NCBI RefSeq assembly: GCF_003347515.1
Contig: NZ_QEII01000236.1
Coordinates: forward strand, 62,001-126,000
DNA length: 64,000 bases
Reading direction: 5' to 3'
From: Rhodoferax ferrireducens
GTDB taxonomy: Bacteria; Pseudomonadota; Gammaproteobacteria; Burkholderiales; Burkholderiaceae_C
This document shows, piece after piece, positions 52,954 to 63,113 of this stretch. The position numbers and the translations under genes are program-made. Within the stretch, counting starts at the first letter, position 1. Each line of letters begins with the position of its first letter. The notes below the pieces were generated by a model. It saw nothing but the letters and a program-made list of their open reading frames with translations. It was not told where the DNA came from and searched no databases.

Positions 52954-53727
52954 ATGAAAACAATGGGTTTCACTAAAAAAGTCATTTTTGGTTTGATGGT
53001 GGCATTTGGCGTGACGCTGGGTGCACAGGCAAATGTCGGCGGCTTGGCCTGGGACAAGGCCCCCAGCAAGACCAATGACATGGCTGCGCTGCAAAATGGC
53101 GCCAAACTGTTCGTCAACTATTGCCTGAATTGCCATTCGGCAGCGTTCATGCGCTACAACCGCCTGCAAGACATTGGGTTGACGTCGGCGCAGATTAAGG
53201 ACAACCTGTTGGTGACCAATGCCAAGATTGGGGACACCATGAAGGCTGCCATCGATCCGCAGCAGGCCAAGGCTTGGTTCGGCGTCAATCCGCCCGATCT
53301 CACTGTGATTGCCCGTTCGCGCGCTGGCGCTGGCGGGACGGGTGCTGACTACCTATACACCTACCTGCGGACTTTTTATAAAGACGAAACCAAGCCGACC
53401 GGCTGGAACAATCTGCTGTTTCCGAATGTGGCGATGCCGCATGTTTTGTGGGAACTCCAAGGTGAGCGTCGCCCGGTCTATGATGAAATCGAGGAGCATG
53501 GTTCCAAGATTCATGTCCTTAAGGGCTGGGAACAGCTCAAGCCCGGTAGCATGACGCCGCTGCAGTACGATCAGGCAATGGGCGATTTGGTGGGCTATTT
53601 GCAGTGGATGGGCGAGCCGGTTCAAAACACGCGTGTGCGCATAGGTGTCTGGGTTTTGCTGTTCCTCGCTGTTTTTACATTCTTCGCCTGGCGACTGAAT
53701 GCCGCCTACTGGAAAGACGTCAAGTAG
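52954..53727 (+). CDS. petC: ubiquinol-cytochrome c reductase cytochrome c1 subunit
   Basis: About 257 aa from the ATG at 52954 (ribosome site GGAAAG). The signal peptide ends near GAQA-N. Haem c motif CLNCH sits in LFVNYCLNCHSAAFMRYN, and the Met ligand is likely in LLFPNVAMPHVLW. A C-terminal membrane anchor (VWVLLFLAVFTFFAWRL) closes it. A terminator follows. Confidence 0.96.
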   Translation: MKTMGFTKKVIFGLMVAFGVTLGAQANVGGLAWDKAPSKTNDMAALQNGAKLFVNYCLNCHSAAFMRYNRLQDIGLTSAQIKDNLLVTNAKIGDTMKAAIDPQQAKAWFGVNPPDLTVIARSRAGAGGTGADYLYTYLRTFYKDETKPTGWNNLLFPNVAMPHVLWELQGERRPVYDEIEEHGSKIHVLKGWEQLKPGSMTPLQYDQAMGDLVGYLQWMGEPVQNTRVRIGVWVLLFLAVFTFFAWRLNAAYWKDVK

Positions 53728-53777
53728 CACAAACAAACGGCTTGGGTTTCGCTCGATAAGCGTGACTCAAGCTTTTC

Positions 53778-53811
53778 AGAGTGGGTTTGCATCTAGCATC
53801 CCACTCTTTTT
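53778..53811 (+). terminator. rho-independent terminator after petC
   Basis: AGAGTGGG (53778-53785) pairs with CCCACTCT (53800-53807) around a 14-nt loop, then TTTTGATTTTT. The long loop is less usual, but the perfect 8-bp stem and T-rich tail support it. The sspA ribosome site AGGAG follows shortly after. Confidence 0.82.
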
Positions 53812-53830
53812 GATTTTTAGGAGCCCTGCC

Positions 53831-54442
53831 ATGATGGTGTTGTATTCAGGTACTACCTGCCCGTTTTCCCACCGTTGCCGATTTGTCCTGTTCGAAAAAG
53901 GCATGGACTTTGAAATTCGCGACGTGGATCTGTACAACAAGCCTGAAGACATCAATGTGATGAATCCGTACGGTCAAGTGCCGATCTTGGTGGAGCGCGA
54001 TTTGATTCTGTATGAATCAAACATCATCAATGAATACATTGATGAACGCTTTCCTCATCCACAGCTGATGCCCGGAGATCCAGTTGACCGGGCCCGTGTT
54101 CGCCTGTTCCTGCTCAATTTCGAGAAGGAGTTGTTTGTGCACGTATCTACGCTCGAATCCCGTGCTGCCAAGAGCAACGAAAAGGTGCTGGAAAAAGCCC
54201 GCGCCCACATTCGCGATCGCTTGACGCAACTTGCCCCTGTATTTCTGAAGAACAAGTACATGCTTGGCGATGGCTTCTCGATGCTTGATGTGGCGATCGC
54301 CCCCTTGTTGTGGCGCCTGGATTACTACGGCATTGATCTCAGCAAAAATGCAGCGCCATTGCTCAAGTATGCCGAGCGCATCTTTTCGCGTCCGGCCTAC
54401 ATTGAAGCGTTGACTCCTTCTGAGAAAGTGATGCGCAAGTAA
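53831..54442 (+). CDS. sspA: stringent starvation protein A
   Basis: A 203-aa GST-fold RNA-polymerase-associated protein. N-terminal MVLYSGTTCPFSHRCRFVLFEKGM and the C-terminal all-alpha domain (LLWRLDYYGIDLS) fit SspA, which lacks GST activity. The ATG at 53831 is 8 nt from AGGAG (53818-53822). It lies just after the bc1 genes as is usual in beta- and gammaproteobacteria. Confidence 0.94.
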   Translation: MMVLYSGTTCPFSHRCRFVLFEKGMDFEIRDVDLYNKPEDINVMNPYGQVPILVERDLILYESNIINEYIDERFPHPQLMPGDPVDRARVRLFLLNFEKELFVHVSTLESRAAKSNEKVLEKARAHIRDRLTQLAPVFLKNKYMLGDGFSMLDVAIAPLLWRLDYYGIDLSKNAAPLLKYAERIFSRPAYIEALTPSEKVMRK

Positions 54443-54460
54443 GCGCTTTGCCAACGACCC

Positions 54461-54988
54461 ATGATGGATGCTCCAGACGCCACTTCCACTCGTCCTTACC
54501 TGATCCGGGCTTTGTACGAGTGGTGTACGGATAACGGGTTCACACCTTATCTTGCCGTTGCGGTGGATGAGACTGTGCAGGTTCCCCGCGAGTATGTGAA
54601 AGACGGGGAGATCGTGCTCAACATCAGCTTTGATGCTACGAGTTCGCTCAAGTTGGGCAACGATTTCATCGAGTTCAAAGGTCGGTTTGCCGGCACTGCC
54701 CGTGACATCATGGTGCCGATCAACCAGGTCATTGCCATTTATGCACGAGAAAATGGGCAAGGTATGGCTTTTCCCTTGGGACCACCCGGCGGCGTCAAAA
54801 TAACTGCACCGTCCTCGACGAACCTGCTCTCTGTGCGGAATGACGATCAGGCCGCTGCGCCCGAGGTTAAGGTGGTCCCGTTGGCAAGCGTCGAATCGGG
54901 ACGACGAAATAATGAACAAAATGAGGAGCCGGATCCGCCGCGACCGCCTGCGACGGGCCTGAGGCCTGCGCTGAAACGGGTGAAATAA
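54461..54988 (+). CDS. sspB: ClpXP protease specificity-enhancing factor SspB
   Basis: A 175-aa adaptor that delivers ssrA-tagged proteins to ClpXP. The core STRPYLIRALYEWCTDNG begins it, with NISFDATSSLKLGNDFIEF and the peptide-binding region. A disordered acidic linker ends in the ClpX-binding tail RPALKRVK. Standard arrangement. Confidence 0.95.
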   Translation: MMDAPDATSTRPYLIRALYEWCTDNGFTPYLAVAVDETVQVPREYVKDGEIVLNISFDATSSLKLGNDFIEFKGRFAGTARDIMVPINQVIAIYARENGQGMAFPLGPPGGVKITAPSSTNLLSVRNDDQAAAPEVKVVPLASVESGRRNNEQNEEPDPPRPPATGLRPALKRVK

Positions 54989-55039
54989 TCAGGCGCGCAT
55001 CGCCGCTAAGCTCGAAGAGTCTAGTAGAATAAAAGACGT

Positions 55040-55115
55040 GCCGATTTAGCTCAGTTGGTAGAGCAACCGCCTTGTAAGCGGTAGGTCATCAGTTCGAATC
55101 CGATAATCGGCACCA
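55040..55115 (+). tRNA. trnT: tRNA-Thr (anticodon TGT)
   Basis: 76 nt with encoded CCA. The acceptor stem GCCGATT/AATCGGC, D arm, anticodon arm ACCGC-CTTGTAA-GCGGT with anticodon TGT, variable AGGTC and T arm ATCAG-TTCGAAT-CCGAT are all seen. The T stem has one A-C mismatch (A55091 against C55101). A TAGAAT hexamer (55025-55030) is a possible -10 box. Confidence 0.95.
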
Positions 55116-55139
55116 TCTATATTTCTTCGCTGACGTAAA

Positions 55140-55451
55140 TCACTGATCACGTTTGATTTGAACCTTCAGCCGAATTGAGTTAACCTCCCATCCCTTGGTC
55201 CGCAAATGAGATTCCAGCGCAGGCAGAATCTGGCGAATCTTCGCTGCGGCCGCGTTATTGTCCAAAATCAGACACCACACTGGGCCTTCAATGGGCCCAG
55301 CTTTGATCGCGGTTCGCAAGGATCCGGGAATAAGGGATTCAATCGCCTTGAGTCGTGCCGCAGAGTCACGGGTGAGTTCTATCAACCTGCCCAGTGTGGG
55401 TGAGTCCTGACTGGCTTGCAGCAGCGTGACTGAATTTTGACGGCGGTTCAT
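55140..55451 (-). CDS. DUF721/DciA-like protein
   Basis: A 103-aa protein of the DUF721/DciA family, which loads replicative helicase DnaB in bacteria lacking DnaC. The core IPGSLRTAIKAGPIEGPVW and NNAAAAKIRQILPALESHLR fits the KH-like fold. Its place beside the M23 peptidase and secA matches the dciA neighbourhood in pseudomonads. Divergent from the M23 gene, 26 nt apart. Confidence 0.78.
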   Translation of the reverse strand: MNRRQNSVTLLQASQDSPTLGRLIELTRDSAARLKAIESLIPGSLRTAIKAGPIEGPVWCLILDNNAAAAKIRQILPALESHLRTKGWEVNSIRLKVQIKRDQ

Positions 55452-55477
55452 GAGCGAGCTGTTGAGGGAATATCTGA

Positions 55478-56482
55478 ATGCAATTGATTATCACGGATGC
55501 ATGGCTCGCGAAAAGCCGGGCCATTCACCTCAGCGGCACGAAGCTGGTTTTGACCACATTGCTGATGTCGTTCTCTTTAATGCTGGTGGCCGCAGCGTTG
55601 TACCACTGGGTGTTCCTGAAGGGGGCTAGGGAGGGCTGGCCAGTGGTGGGCACACTGGTTAGACTGGTTGTCAAGGATGAGTTTGAGCAGCGCGATCGCT
55701 ATATGCGCGAAAACCTTGACGTCTTGGCGCGCAAGTTGGGCGAAATGCAGGCAAAAATGACGCAGCTCGAATCTTTGGGTGAGCGTGTTTCTGGATTGGC
55801 CGGGGTCAACCCTAACGACATCAAGGCAAAGCCTGGTCAAGGTGGTGCGCTGATTTCGGGTCGCTCTTTGTCCATGGAACAACTCCTGGCCACAATGGCA
55901 GACCTTGATGGCTTGACGGATCAACGCACCGACTTGATGACCTTGATGGAGTCCCGTCTGTTCGATCAGAAAATTCGCAACATGATGGTTCCCACGCAGC
56001 AACCGGTTTCACCGGCCAACCTGGGATCCCTGTTCGGTTGGCGAATCGATCCGATCACGGGGCAGTCCGCGCTTCATACCGGATTGGATTTCTCGGCCGA
56101 GCAGGGCGCGACTATATTGGCGGCCGCTGGTGGCGTTGTGGTGGCGCAGGAGTTTCATCCTGCGTATGGGAACATGATCGAAATCGATCACGGTAATGAG
56201 CTGATCACGCGTTATGCCCATGCGTCAAAAACACTTGTCAGGCGAGGTGATTTGATCAAGCGGGGGCAAAAAATTGCCGAGGTCGGAACCACTGGACGTT
56301 CCACCGGAGCGCATCTGCACTTTGAAGTGTTGGTGCAGGGAGTTCCGCAAGATCCGGAGAAGTTTTTGGCGGCTGCCCGCAAGCTCCCATTTCAACAATC
56401 GGTCAGGCATGCTATCCCAACCCATATCGCAGCTTTGGGTCAGAGTAAACCGCTCGAAAATCGCTTGCCCGGGCAAAGGTAA
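55478..56482 (+). CDS. M23-family metallopeptidase with membrane anchor and coiled coil
   Basis: A 334-aa protein. One membrane helix (LVLTTLLMSFSLMLVAAALY), a coiled coil (RENLDVLARKLGEMQAKMTQ), a linker, then a LytM domain with Zn ligands in HTGLDFSAEQ and HLHFEVLVQG. The active-site His are present, so it could be an active peptidoglycan hydrolase; the location just before secA is a conserved context. The start is not backed by a strong ribosome site. Confidence 0.9.
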   Translation: MQLIITDAWLAKSRAIHLSGTKLVLTTLLMSFSLMLVAAALYHWVFLKGAREGWPVVGTLVRLVVKDEFEQRDRYMRENLDVLARKLGEMQAKMTQLESLGERVSGLAGVNPNDIKAKPGQGGALISGRSLSMEQLLATMADLDGLTDQRTDLMTLMESRLFDQKIRNMMVPTQQPVSPANLGSLFGWRIDPITGQSALHTGLDFSAEQGATILAAAGGVVVAQEFHPAYGNMIEIDHGNELITRYAHASKTLVRRGDLIKRGQKIAEVGTTGRSTGAHLHFEVLVQGVPQDPEKFLAAARKLPFQQSVRHAIPTHIAALGQSKPLENRLPGQR

Positions 56483-56626
56483 AATCACGTGTTTGGTTAT
56501 TTCTCCACGCAGCGCATTCCGTTCCAACGGTTGCATTTCGCGATAGTGACCCCATTTCATCCAGATTAGAAAAAGGATTGAGCTGTCCTGTCGGCCCATG
56601 TGGGCTGGCTGGTCCGTCTTGCATTC
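56483..56626. other. M23 peptidase/secA spacer
   Basis: 144 nt with no convincing gene, hairpin or terminator. It must hold the secA leader. No SecM-like arrest peptide frame is recognised. Confidence 0.6.
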
Positions 56627-59392
56627 ATGGCCACCAATATCCTCACCAAAATTTTCGGCAGTCGCAATGACCGCTTGCTCAAACAGTTTCGCACCAGCGT
56701 GGTTCGCATCAATGCGATGGAAGCCGAGCTTGAGAATCTCTCCGATGACGCATTGCGTGGCAAGACGCAGGAGTTCATGGCTCGGGTCGCCAAGGGAGAA
56801 ACTCTGGACGCCCTGTTGCCGGAGGCCTTTGCTGTGGTGCGAGAGGGCTCCAAGCGTGCGATGAAGATGCGCCATTTTGACGTTCAGTTGCTGGGCGGCA
56901 TGTCACTGCACAACGGCAAGATTTCTGAAATGGGAACGGGTGAGGGCAAGACGCTGACCGCCACGTTGCCGGTGTACCTCAATGCGCTGACCGGCAAAGG
57001 TGTTCACGTTGTCACGGTGAATGACTACCTGGCCAATCGCGACGCGCAGTGGATGGGCAAGCTCTACAATTTTCTGGGTTTGACGGTCGGCATCAATTTG
57101 CCAAACATGGCGCGCGAAGAAAAGCAGGCGGCTTACCGGGCCGACATTACCTACGGCACCAATAACGAATTCGGTTTTGATTACCTGCGTGACAACATGG
57201 TCTACGAGGCGGGCGACCGTGTCCAGCGCGGCCTGAACTACGCCATTGTTGACGAAGTCGATTCCATTCTGATTGATGAAGCGCGCACGCCCCTCATCAT
57301 CAGCGGGCAGGCAGAAGATCACACAGACCTCTACCTTGCGATCAATAAAGTGGTTCCCTCGCTGCACCGACAGGAAGGCGAGGAAGATCCGCGAACCGGC
57401 GAAGGGATTACCAAACCGGGTGACTTTACGCTGGACGAGAAGAGTCGGCAGGTCTTCTTGACTGAACAGGGCCATGAGAGTGCTGAGCGCATTCTTTTCG
57501 ACTTGGGGCTGATTCCCGAGGGTGCAACGCTTTACGACCCGGCCAATATCACGCTCATGCATCACCTGTATGCGGCCCTGCGTGCCAACCACCTCTATCA
57601 TCGCGACCAGCACTACGTGGTGCAGGACGGCGAGATTGTGATTGTGGATGAATTCACGGGGCGCTTGATGTCAGGTCGTCGCTGGAGCGAGGGCTTGCAT
57701 CAGGCGGTTGAGGCCAAAGAGGGTGTGGCGATCCAGCCTGAAAACCAGACGATGGCGTCGATCACCTTCCAGAACTATTTCCGTCTGTACGGCAAATTGG
57801 CAGGTATGACGGGCACGGCTGATACCGAAGCCTATGAGTTCCAGGAAATTTACGGATTGGAAACGGTGGTGATGCCACCCAACCGGCCCAGCAAGCGCGA
57901 AGATCAACTGGACCGCGTCTACAAGACAACGCGTGAGAAATACGAAGCAGCGATCAAGGATATTCGCGAGTGTTATGAACGGGGCCAGCCCGTGCTGGTT
58001 GGAACAACCTCCATCGAAAATTCGGAAATCATTGCGCAGCTTCTGGAAAAAGAGAAGTTGCCGCACCAGGTGCTGAACGCCAAGCAGCATGCGCGCGAAG
58101 CCGACATTGTGGCCCAAGCGGGCAGCCCCAAAATGATTACCATCGCCACCAATATGGCGGGGCGTGGAACGGATATCGTGCTGGGCGGCAACATCAGTCA
58201 GGCCGTGGAGGCTGTGGAGGCGGACGAATCACTGGACGCTGCGCAAAAGCAGAAACAAATCGAGGCCATTCGCGCGCAGTGGGCAATCGTCCACGAGCAG
58301 GTCAAGGCCCTGGGCGGTTTGCGCATCATCGCCACCGAGCGGCACGAGTCGCGCCGGATCGATAACCAGTTGCGTGGCCGCTCCGGTCGCCAAGGCGATC
58401 CTGGTTCCTCGCGCTTCTACTTGAGTCTCGATGATTCCCTCATGCGCATTTTTGCGGGTGATCGGGTCAAGGCCATCATGGATCGACTCAAAATGCCGGA
58501 TGGTGAAGCCATCGAAGCGGGCATCGTAACGCGCAGTATCGAGAGCGCCCAGCGCAAGGTAGAAGCCCGCAATTTCGACATGCGCAAGCAGCTGCTTGAG
58601 TACGACGATGTGTCCAACGATCAGCGCAAGGTGATCTACCAGCAGCGCAATGAAATCCTGGATGCGAAGGACTTGTCGGCGCAGATCACGTCCTTGCGGG
58701 AAGGCTGTTTCAATGATTTGGTACGCGAATATGTGCCTGCCGAATCGGTTGAGGAGCAGTGGAATATCACGAGGCTGGAAAAAGTTTTATCCGATGAGTG
58801 GCAAATAAGCCTGCCATTGCAGCAGCAGGTGAGCGCGGCCAGTGCCATTACCGACGAGGATCTTCTGGAAATCGTGCGCAACGAAGCCAACAAGGTATTC
58901 GACGCCAAGGTGGAGCAGGTCGGCGGTGAAAATTTCACCCAGTTCGAGCGCATGGTGTTGCTGCAGAGTATCGACACCCATTGGCGCGAACATCTGAGTT
59001 CACTTGATTATTTGCGTCAAGGCATCCATCTGCGTGGTTACGCCCAGAAGCAGCCCAAACAGGAATATAAGCGCGAAGCCTTTGAGTTGTTCGGGCAGTT
59101 GCTTGACTCTGTAAAAAATGATGTCACCAAGGTCCTCATGACCGTCAAGATCCAATCCAATGAGCAACTGGAGCAGGTGGCTGATGAGATTGAGTATCGC
59201 GGTGAAAGCATTGCTAACGTGACCTACACGGCGCCTACTGAAACCGGCGAAGTTGAAACCACGGTCGATGAAGAGACCGTCAATAAGAAATCGCTCGCCA
59301 TGGCGGGGGCCGTACCCCGCGTGGGTCGCAATGAGCTGTGTCCTTGTGGCAGTGGCCATAAATACAAGCACTGCCACGGCAAGTTGGCCTAA
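56627..59392 (+). CDS. secA: preprotein translocase ATPase SecA
   Basis: A 921-aa motor for the Sec pathway. Walker A GTGEGKT (about 104-110), [29 protein letters not shown] and the arginine-finger region [18 protein letters not shown] are present, ending in the C-terminal Zn-binding tail [14 protein letters not shown]. The ATG at 56627 ([15 protein letters not shown]) matches the family; the frame opens at 56600. A terminator follows. Confidence 0.98.
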   Translation: MATNILTKIFGSRNDRLLKQFRTSVVRINAMEAELENLSDDALRGKTQEFMARVAKGETLDALLPEAFAVVREGSKRAMKMRHFDVQLLGGMSLHNGKISEMGTGEGKTLTATLPVYLNALTGKGVHVVTVNDYLANRDAQWMGKLYNFLGLTVGINLPNMAREEKQAAYRADITYGTNNEFGFDYLRDNMVYEAGDRVQRGLNYAIVDEVDSILIDEARTPLIISGQAEDHTDLYLAINKVVPSLHRQEGEEDPRTGEGITKPGDFTLDEKSRQVFLTEQGHESAERILFDLGLIPEGATLYDPANITLMHHLYAALRANHLYHRDQHYVVQDGEIVIVDEFTGRLMSGRRWSEGLHQAVEAKEGVAIQPENQTMASITFQNYFRLYGKLAGMTGTADTEAYEFQEIYGLETVVMPPNRPSKREDQLDRVYKTTREKYEAAIKDIRECYERGQPVLVGTTSIENSEIIAQLLEKEKLPHQVLNAKQHAREADIVAQAGSPKMITIATNMAGRGTDIVLGGNISQAVEAVEADESLDAAQKQKQIEAIRAQWAIVHEQVKALGGLRIIATERHESRRIDNQLRGRSGRQGDPGSSRFYLSLDDSLMRIFAGDRVKAIMDRLKMPDGEAIEAGIVTRSIESAQRKVEARNFDMRKQLLEYDDVSNDQRKVIYQQRNEILDAKDLSAQITSLREGCFNDLVREYVPAESVEEQWNITRLEKVLSDEWQISLPLQQQVSAASAITDEDLLEIVRNEANKVFDAKVEQVGGENFTQFERMVLLQSIDTHWREHLSSLDYLRQGIHLRGYAQKQPKQEYKREAFELFGQLLDSVKNDVTKVLMTVKIQSNEQLEQVADEIEYRGESIANVTYTAPTETGEVETTVDEETVNKKSLAMAGAVPRVGRNELCPCGSGHKYKHCHGKLA

Positions 59393-59411
59393 GTCGCCTA
59401 GCCGCCAAAGC

Positions 59412-59449
59412 ATCGGGCCTTGGATTTTTTCCAAGGCCCGATTGCTTTT
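59412..59449 (+). terminator. rho-independent terminator after secA
   Basis: ATCGGGCCTTGG (59412-59423) pairs exactly with CCAAGGCCCGAT (59431-59442) around ATTTTTT, then TGCTTTTG. Confidence 0.88.
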
Positions 59450-59496
59450 GTGGGATGAATTTTTTGGATAATCTGCTAATTCTCTGAAGGAAAAAT

Positions 59497-60726
59497 ATGT
59501 CCGTTAACTTGCCCGCCCCCGATCTGAAAGAGTTGTATCCCGTCTCGGGTGTGCGTATAGGCGTGACTGAAGCCGGTGTGCGTAAGGCCAATCGTAAAGA
59601 CCTGACGGTCGTATTGATCGACAAAGGGGCTTCGGTATCGGGTGTTTTCACCCAGAACCGGTTTTGTGCGGCGCCGGTGCAGATATGCCGTGAACATCTC
59701 GCCAGCGGGGCCGGGGTCAGGGCCATGCTCATCAATACCGGCAACGCCAATGCAGGTACCGGCGAAGACGGACGGATTCGTGCCCTCAGTACGTGTGCGG
59801 CACTGGCCCGCGAACTCGGCATTTCTCCAGAGGAAGTGTTGCCGTTTTCCACCGGCGTCATCATGGAGTCCTTGCCCAGTGAGCGAATCGAGGCCGGGCT
59901 TGAGGGCGCTCTGGCGGATGCACGCGAAGATAACTGGTTGCGTGCTGCCGAAGGCATCATGACCACTGATACGGTGGCCAAGGCCTTTGGCGCGCAGGTG
60001 ACGATTGGTGGCGCCTTGGTGAGCATCACGGGCATCAGCAAGGGGGCTGGCATGATTCGGCCCAATATGGCGACCATGTTGGGGTTTATGGCGACCGACG
60101 CCTGTGTCAGGCCGGGGTTGATGCATCAGTTGGCGACGGAACTGGCGGAAGGTTCATTCAACCGGGTGACGGTGGATGGCGACACGTCTACCAACGACTC
60201 ATTCGTGGTCATTGCCACCAACAAAGCGGCGCACACGCCTATTGATTCGCTGGACACCGCGGACGGGCGAGCACTCAAGGCGGCCATGCTGGACGTTGCA
60301 AGAAAACTGGCGCAAGCTATTGTGCGTGATGGGGAGGGTGCTACTAAATTTATAACAATCAAGGTGGAGGGCGGAAAGACACAAGTGGAGTGTCGCCAGG
60401 TGGCTTATGCCATCGCCCATTCACCCTTGGTGAAGACGGCCTTCTTTGCCAGCGACCCCAACCTGGGGCGGATACTGGCGGCAGTAGGATACGCTGGCAT
60501 CGCTGATCTGGATCAGGTTGGTATTGACTTGTTTCTTGATGACGTGCATGTGGTGGTTCACGGTGGTCGCAACCCCTTGTACCGCGAGGAAGATGGTCAG
60601 CGGGTCATGCAACAAAGTGAGATCACGGTACGTGTTGTCTTGGGACGGGGCGATGCGGTGGACACGGTCTGGACGTGCGATCTCAGCCATGACTACGTCA
60701 CGATCAACGCGGACTACCGCTCATGA
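59497..60726 (+). CDS. argJ: glutamate N-acetyltransferase/amino-acid acetyltransferase ArgJ
   Basis: A 409-aa bifunctional enzyme of the cyclic arginine pathway. It cleaves itself before the nucleophile Thr in [37 protein letters not shown] and [10 protein letters not shown] are also typical. It sits between secA and the ATPase, overlapping it by ATGA. Confidence 0.97.
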   Translation: MSVNLPAPDLKELYPVSGVRIGVTEAGVRKANRKDLTVVLIDKGASVSGVFTQNRFCAAPVQICREHLASGAGVRAMLINTGNANAGTGEDGRIRALSTCAALARELGISPEEVLPFSTGVIMESLPSERIEAGLEGALADAREDNWLRAAEGIMTTDTVAKAFGAQVTIGGALVSITGISKGAGMIRPNMATMLGFMATDACVRPGLMHQLATELAEGSFNRVTVDGDTSTNDSFVVIATNKAAHTPIDSLDTADGRALKAAMLDVARKLAQAIVRDGEGATKFITIKVEGGKTQVECRQVAYAIAHSPLVKTAFFASDPNLGRILAAVGYAGIADLDQVGIDLFLDDVHVVVHGGRNPLYREEDGQRVMQQSEITVRVVLGRGDAVDTVWTCDLSHDYVTINADYRS

Positions 60727-61601
60727 ACGAGAAGTTTGAACATTTGTTGCTGCGTGCCGAGCAACTCATCAGCCGCATTGAATCGGTTTTGCCCCAAGCG
60801 CTTTCTCAACCCGACTGGACGGCGTCTGTGGCCTACCGCTATCGCAAGCGAAGCTCAGGCCATGGTGCGCTGGAGCCGGTGCGCCATGTGGGCGTCATGC
60901 ATTTGTCGGATTTGAAGAAAATTGAGCCGCAAAAGGAAAAGATCCAGCTCAACACCCTGCAGTTTGTCAACGGCAAACCTGCCAATAACGTGTTGCTGAC
61001 CGGCGCCCGGGGTACCGGCAAGTCTTCGCTGATCAAAGCCTGTCTGCATGAATACGCCGGGCGGGGACTACGGCTGATTGAGGTGGACAAGGCTGATTTG
61101 ATTGACCTTCCCGATATTGTGGACGTGGTGTCTGAACGTTCCGAGAAATTCATTGTGTTTTGCGATGACCTGAGCTTTGAAGACGGCGAGCCGGGCTACA
61201 AGGCCCTCAAGTCCATTCTGGACGGCTCGGTGGCAGCGACAACGCCTAATGTGCTGATTTACGCCACCAGCAACCGGCGGCATTTGTTGCCGGAGTACAT
61301 GAAGGAAAACCTCAGCTACACGCATACAGACGACGGCGAGGTTCACCCCGGCGAGGTGGTGGAGGAAAAAATTTCGCTGTCCGAACGCTTTGGTTTGTGG
61401 GTCAGCTTTTACCCCTTCACCCAGAATGAGTACCTCACCATCGTGGCGCAATGGTTGTCCTCGTTCGGTGTGGTTTCAACGGCGATTGAAGCGGCAAGGC
61501 CGGAAGCCCTGGTGTGGGCTTTGGAGCGGGGTTCACGCAGCGGCCGGGTGGCCTACCAGTTTGCGCGTGACTATGCTGGCAAACATGCCGCAAGCACATG
61601 A
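60723..61601 (+). CDS. DUF815 family ATPase
   Basis: A 292-aa AAA-type ATPase. Walker [10 protein letters not shown], Walker [11 protein letters not shown], sensor region [14 protein letters not shown]. The family is common between argJ and mutT in these bacteria; its biological role is unknown. Coupled by ATGA at both ends. Confidence 0.88.
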   Translation: MNEKFEHLLLRAEQLISRIESVLPQALSQPDWTASVAYRYRKRSSGHGALEPVRHVGVMHLSDLKKIEPQKEKIQLNTLQFVNGKPANNVLLTGARGTGKSSLIKACLHEYAGRGLRLIEVDKADLIDLPDIVDVVSERSEKFIVFCDDLSFEDGEPGYKALKSILDGSVAATTPNVLIYATSNRRHLLPEYMKENLSYTHTDDGEVHPGEVVEEKISLSERFGLWVSFYPFTQNEYLTIVAQWLSSFGVVSTAIEAARPEALVWALERGSRSGRVAYQFARDYAGKHAAST

Positions 61602-62074
61602 GCACGCCGACACTGGTGGCTGACGCCGGACTTCCGCGCGAAGGTGGCGCTGATCGTGCGGTCGTTGATGTCGCGGTAGGTGTTCTGATTCGACCGAATG
61701 GCGACTTCTTGCTGACCTCCAGACCGACGGGGAAGGTTTATGAAGGGTACTGGGAGTTTCCCGGTGGCAAGCTGGAGCCGGGTGAAACGGTGGCGCGGGC
61801 CTTGCTGCGTGAGTTGCATGAAGAGCTCGGCATCACGATCGACCATGCCACGCCATGGAAAGTTGAAGTGGTGGATTATCCCCATGCGCTGGTTCGCTTG
61901 AACTTCTGCAAGGTCTTTAGCTGGACGGGTGACCTGCAAATGCGGGAAGCACAGGCGTTTTCCTGGCAACAACTCCCCGTGCAGGTGGTGCCGGTGTTAC
62001 CAGGTACGGTGCCAGTTCTGCAATGGCTTGCAGAGGAGCGGGGTTTTCAGGGCGCTACTTATTTAATAGCTTGA
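61598..62074 (+). CDS. mutT: Nudix hydrolase, MutT family
   Basis: A 158-aa Nudix enzyme likely clearing 8-oxo-dGTP. The Nudix box GGKLEPGETVARALLRELHE...EELGI is complete. Its last residues (GATYLIA and the TGA stop) lie in a repeat copy on the other strand. Synteny secA-argJ-ATPase-mutT-yacG supports the call. Confidence 0.92.
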   Translation: MSTPTLVADAGLPREGGADRAVVDVAVGVLIRPNGDFLLTSRPTGKVYEGYWEFPGGKLEPGETVARALLRELHEELGITIDHATPWKVEVVDYPHALVRLNFCKVFSWTGDLQMREAQAFSWQQLPVQVVPVLPGTVPVLQWLAEERGFQGATYLIA

Positions 62075-62112
62075 TACGCATATAAATAAAGGGCTGGAGC
62101 CCATATTTATAT
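62050..62112 (-). repeat. AT-tailed dispersed repeat, copy 10 (mutT/yacG junction)
   Basis: On the minus strand GGGCTCCAGCCCTTTATTTA, TATGCGTATCAAGCTATTAA, ATAAGTAGCGCC. The hairpin GCTATT/AGTAGC has six pairs, one G-T. It supplies the mutT stop and fills the gap between convergent mutT and yacG. Confidence 0.8.
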
Positions 62113-62122
62113 AAATCAAAGG

Positions 62123-62335
62123 CTATTGTTCGTCGTCAGTGAGTTGATCTTCTGGCAAGCCCGTGGCGGGCATACGGAAGTCTTCACTGGCCCAGGCACC
62201 CAGATCGATATTTTTGCAGCGCTCGCCACAAAAAGGGCGGAATGGGTTGGACGGCGCGTAAACACTGTCTCCACCGCAGGTAGGACAAGTGACCAGTTTG
62301 GGCAGATCTGGAGAGGCCTTATCTTGAAGTTTCAT
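62123..62335 (-). CDS. yacG: DNA gyrase inhibitor YacG
   Basis: A 70-aa zinc-finger protein; CPTCGG and [14 protein letters not shown] are the signature. The ATG at 62335 overlaps the zapD stop (ATGA), so I prefer it over the GTG at 62341. The C-terminal tail is acidic. Confidence 0.93.
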   Translation of the reverse strand: MKLQDKASPDLPKLVTCPTCGGDSVYAPSNPFRPFCGERCKNIDLGAWASEDFRMPATGLPEDQLTDDEQ

Positions 62336-63087
62336 GAGCACAAGGTCAATTCAAAAGCAGCATCTTCACCGCAGGCATGGAGTCTGTCATCCTCTCCATG
62401 ACGCATGAGTCGGATGGATACCATCAGTCGATTGCCACTGATTTCCGGTATCAGCTTCAGTGAGGAGTCCAGTGCCAGGCGCAACAGTTGAAAGGTTCTC
62501 CCCTGGGGAAGATTTTGCTGAAATTGCCCTGCGTTGGCCATCACCTTTTGCGGCGCACCGGAATCCCGCAGCAATTTGAGCAATACGTAAATCGAGTCAG
62601 CAAGAGGCGCTAACGTGGACGCCCAACGCTGCAGATCAGTTCGGCGTTGCACGCTTGTTTCGTGCTGCCACGCATAGTAGGCCGGGAGGTCGAACTCGCA
62701 GGTTCCACCTGGAATCCCGACCCGGCTCCGTATACTCATAAGCCAGTCATTCTCGGTCAGCGATTGACCCGCTTTCCCAGGCAGACTGCTCAAGGCCATG
62801 AAACAACGGTCCAATTTCCCGATCACGTTATCAAGAACGCTTTCGGCAATGGCTGGATTGCCCCGGTATCCGTCCAGAATGTGTTTTTGTTTATCCAGGT
62901 CTTTGAGTACGTCGGACTTGAGGTCGGCACGCGCGCCGACATCCATGATCTCGAAGAGCGTGGTCAGCGCGTAGTGGTGATCCAGCGCAGGGTCACGTGC
63001 GACAAGCTCTGTCAAGCGAAGAAACAGGTGTTCCAGTCGCAAATAGGTGCGGATTCGCTCGTTAAAGGGGTATTCGTAAAGGATCAC
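62332..63087 (-). CDS. zapD: cell division protein ZapD
   Basis: A 251-aa FtsZ-bundling protein. [20 protein letters not shown] at the N-terminus is the family signature; the start is GTG. The mostly helical middle and C-terminal beta part fit. Operon pilD-coaE-zapD-yacG, minus strand. Confidence 0.94.
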   Translation of the reverse strand: MILYEYPFNERIRTYLRLEHLFLRLTELVARDPALDHHYALTTLFEIMDVGARADLKSDVLKDLDKQKHILDGYRGNPAIAESVLDNVIGKLDRCFMALSSLPGKAGQSLTENDWLMSIRSRVGIPGGTCEFDLPAYYAWQHETSVQRRTDLQRWASTLAPLADSIYVLLKLLRDSGAPQKVMANAGQFQQNLPQGRTFQLLRLALDSSLKLIPEISGNRLMVSIRLMRHGEDDRLHACGEDAAFELTLCS

Positions 63088-63113
63088 GCTTGTTTTTTTC
63101 AGTAGGCCGGATG

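Noticed and set aside
56483..56626. SecM-like arrest peptide before secA
   Set aside because: No open frame with a signal peptide and arrest motif; the gene upstream is an M23 peptidase.
60309..60360. GCGCAAGCTATT and GCTACTAAATTTATA in argJ, resembling the repeat
   Set aside because: The encoded [15 protein letters not shown] is conserved ArgJ sequence, and the repeat core is missing.
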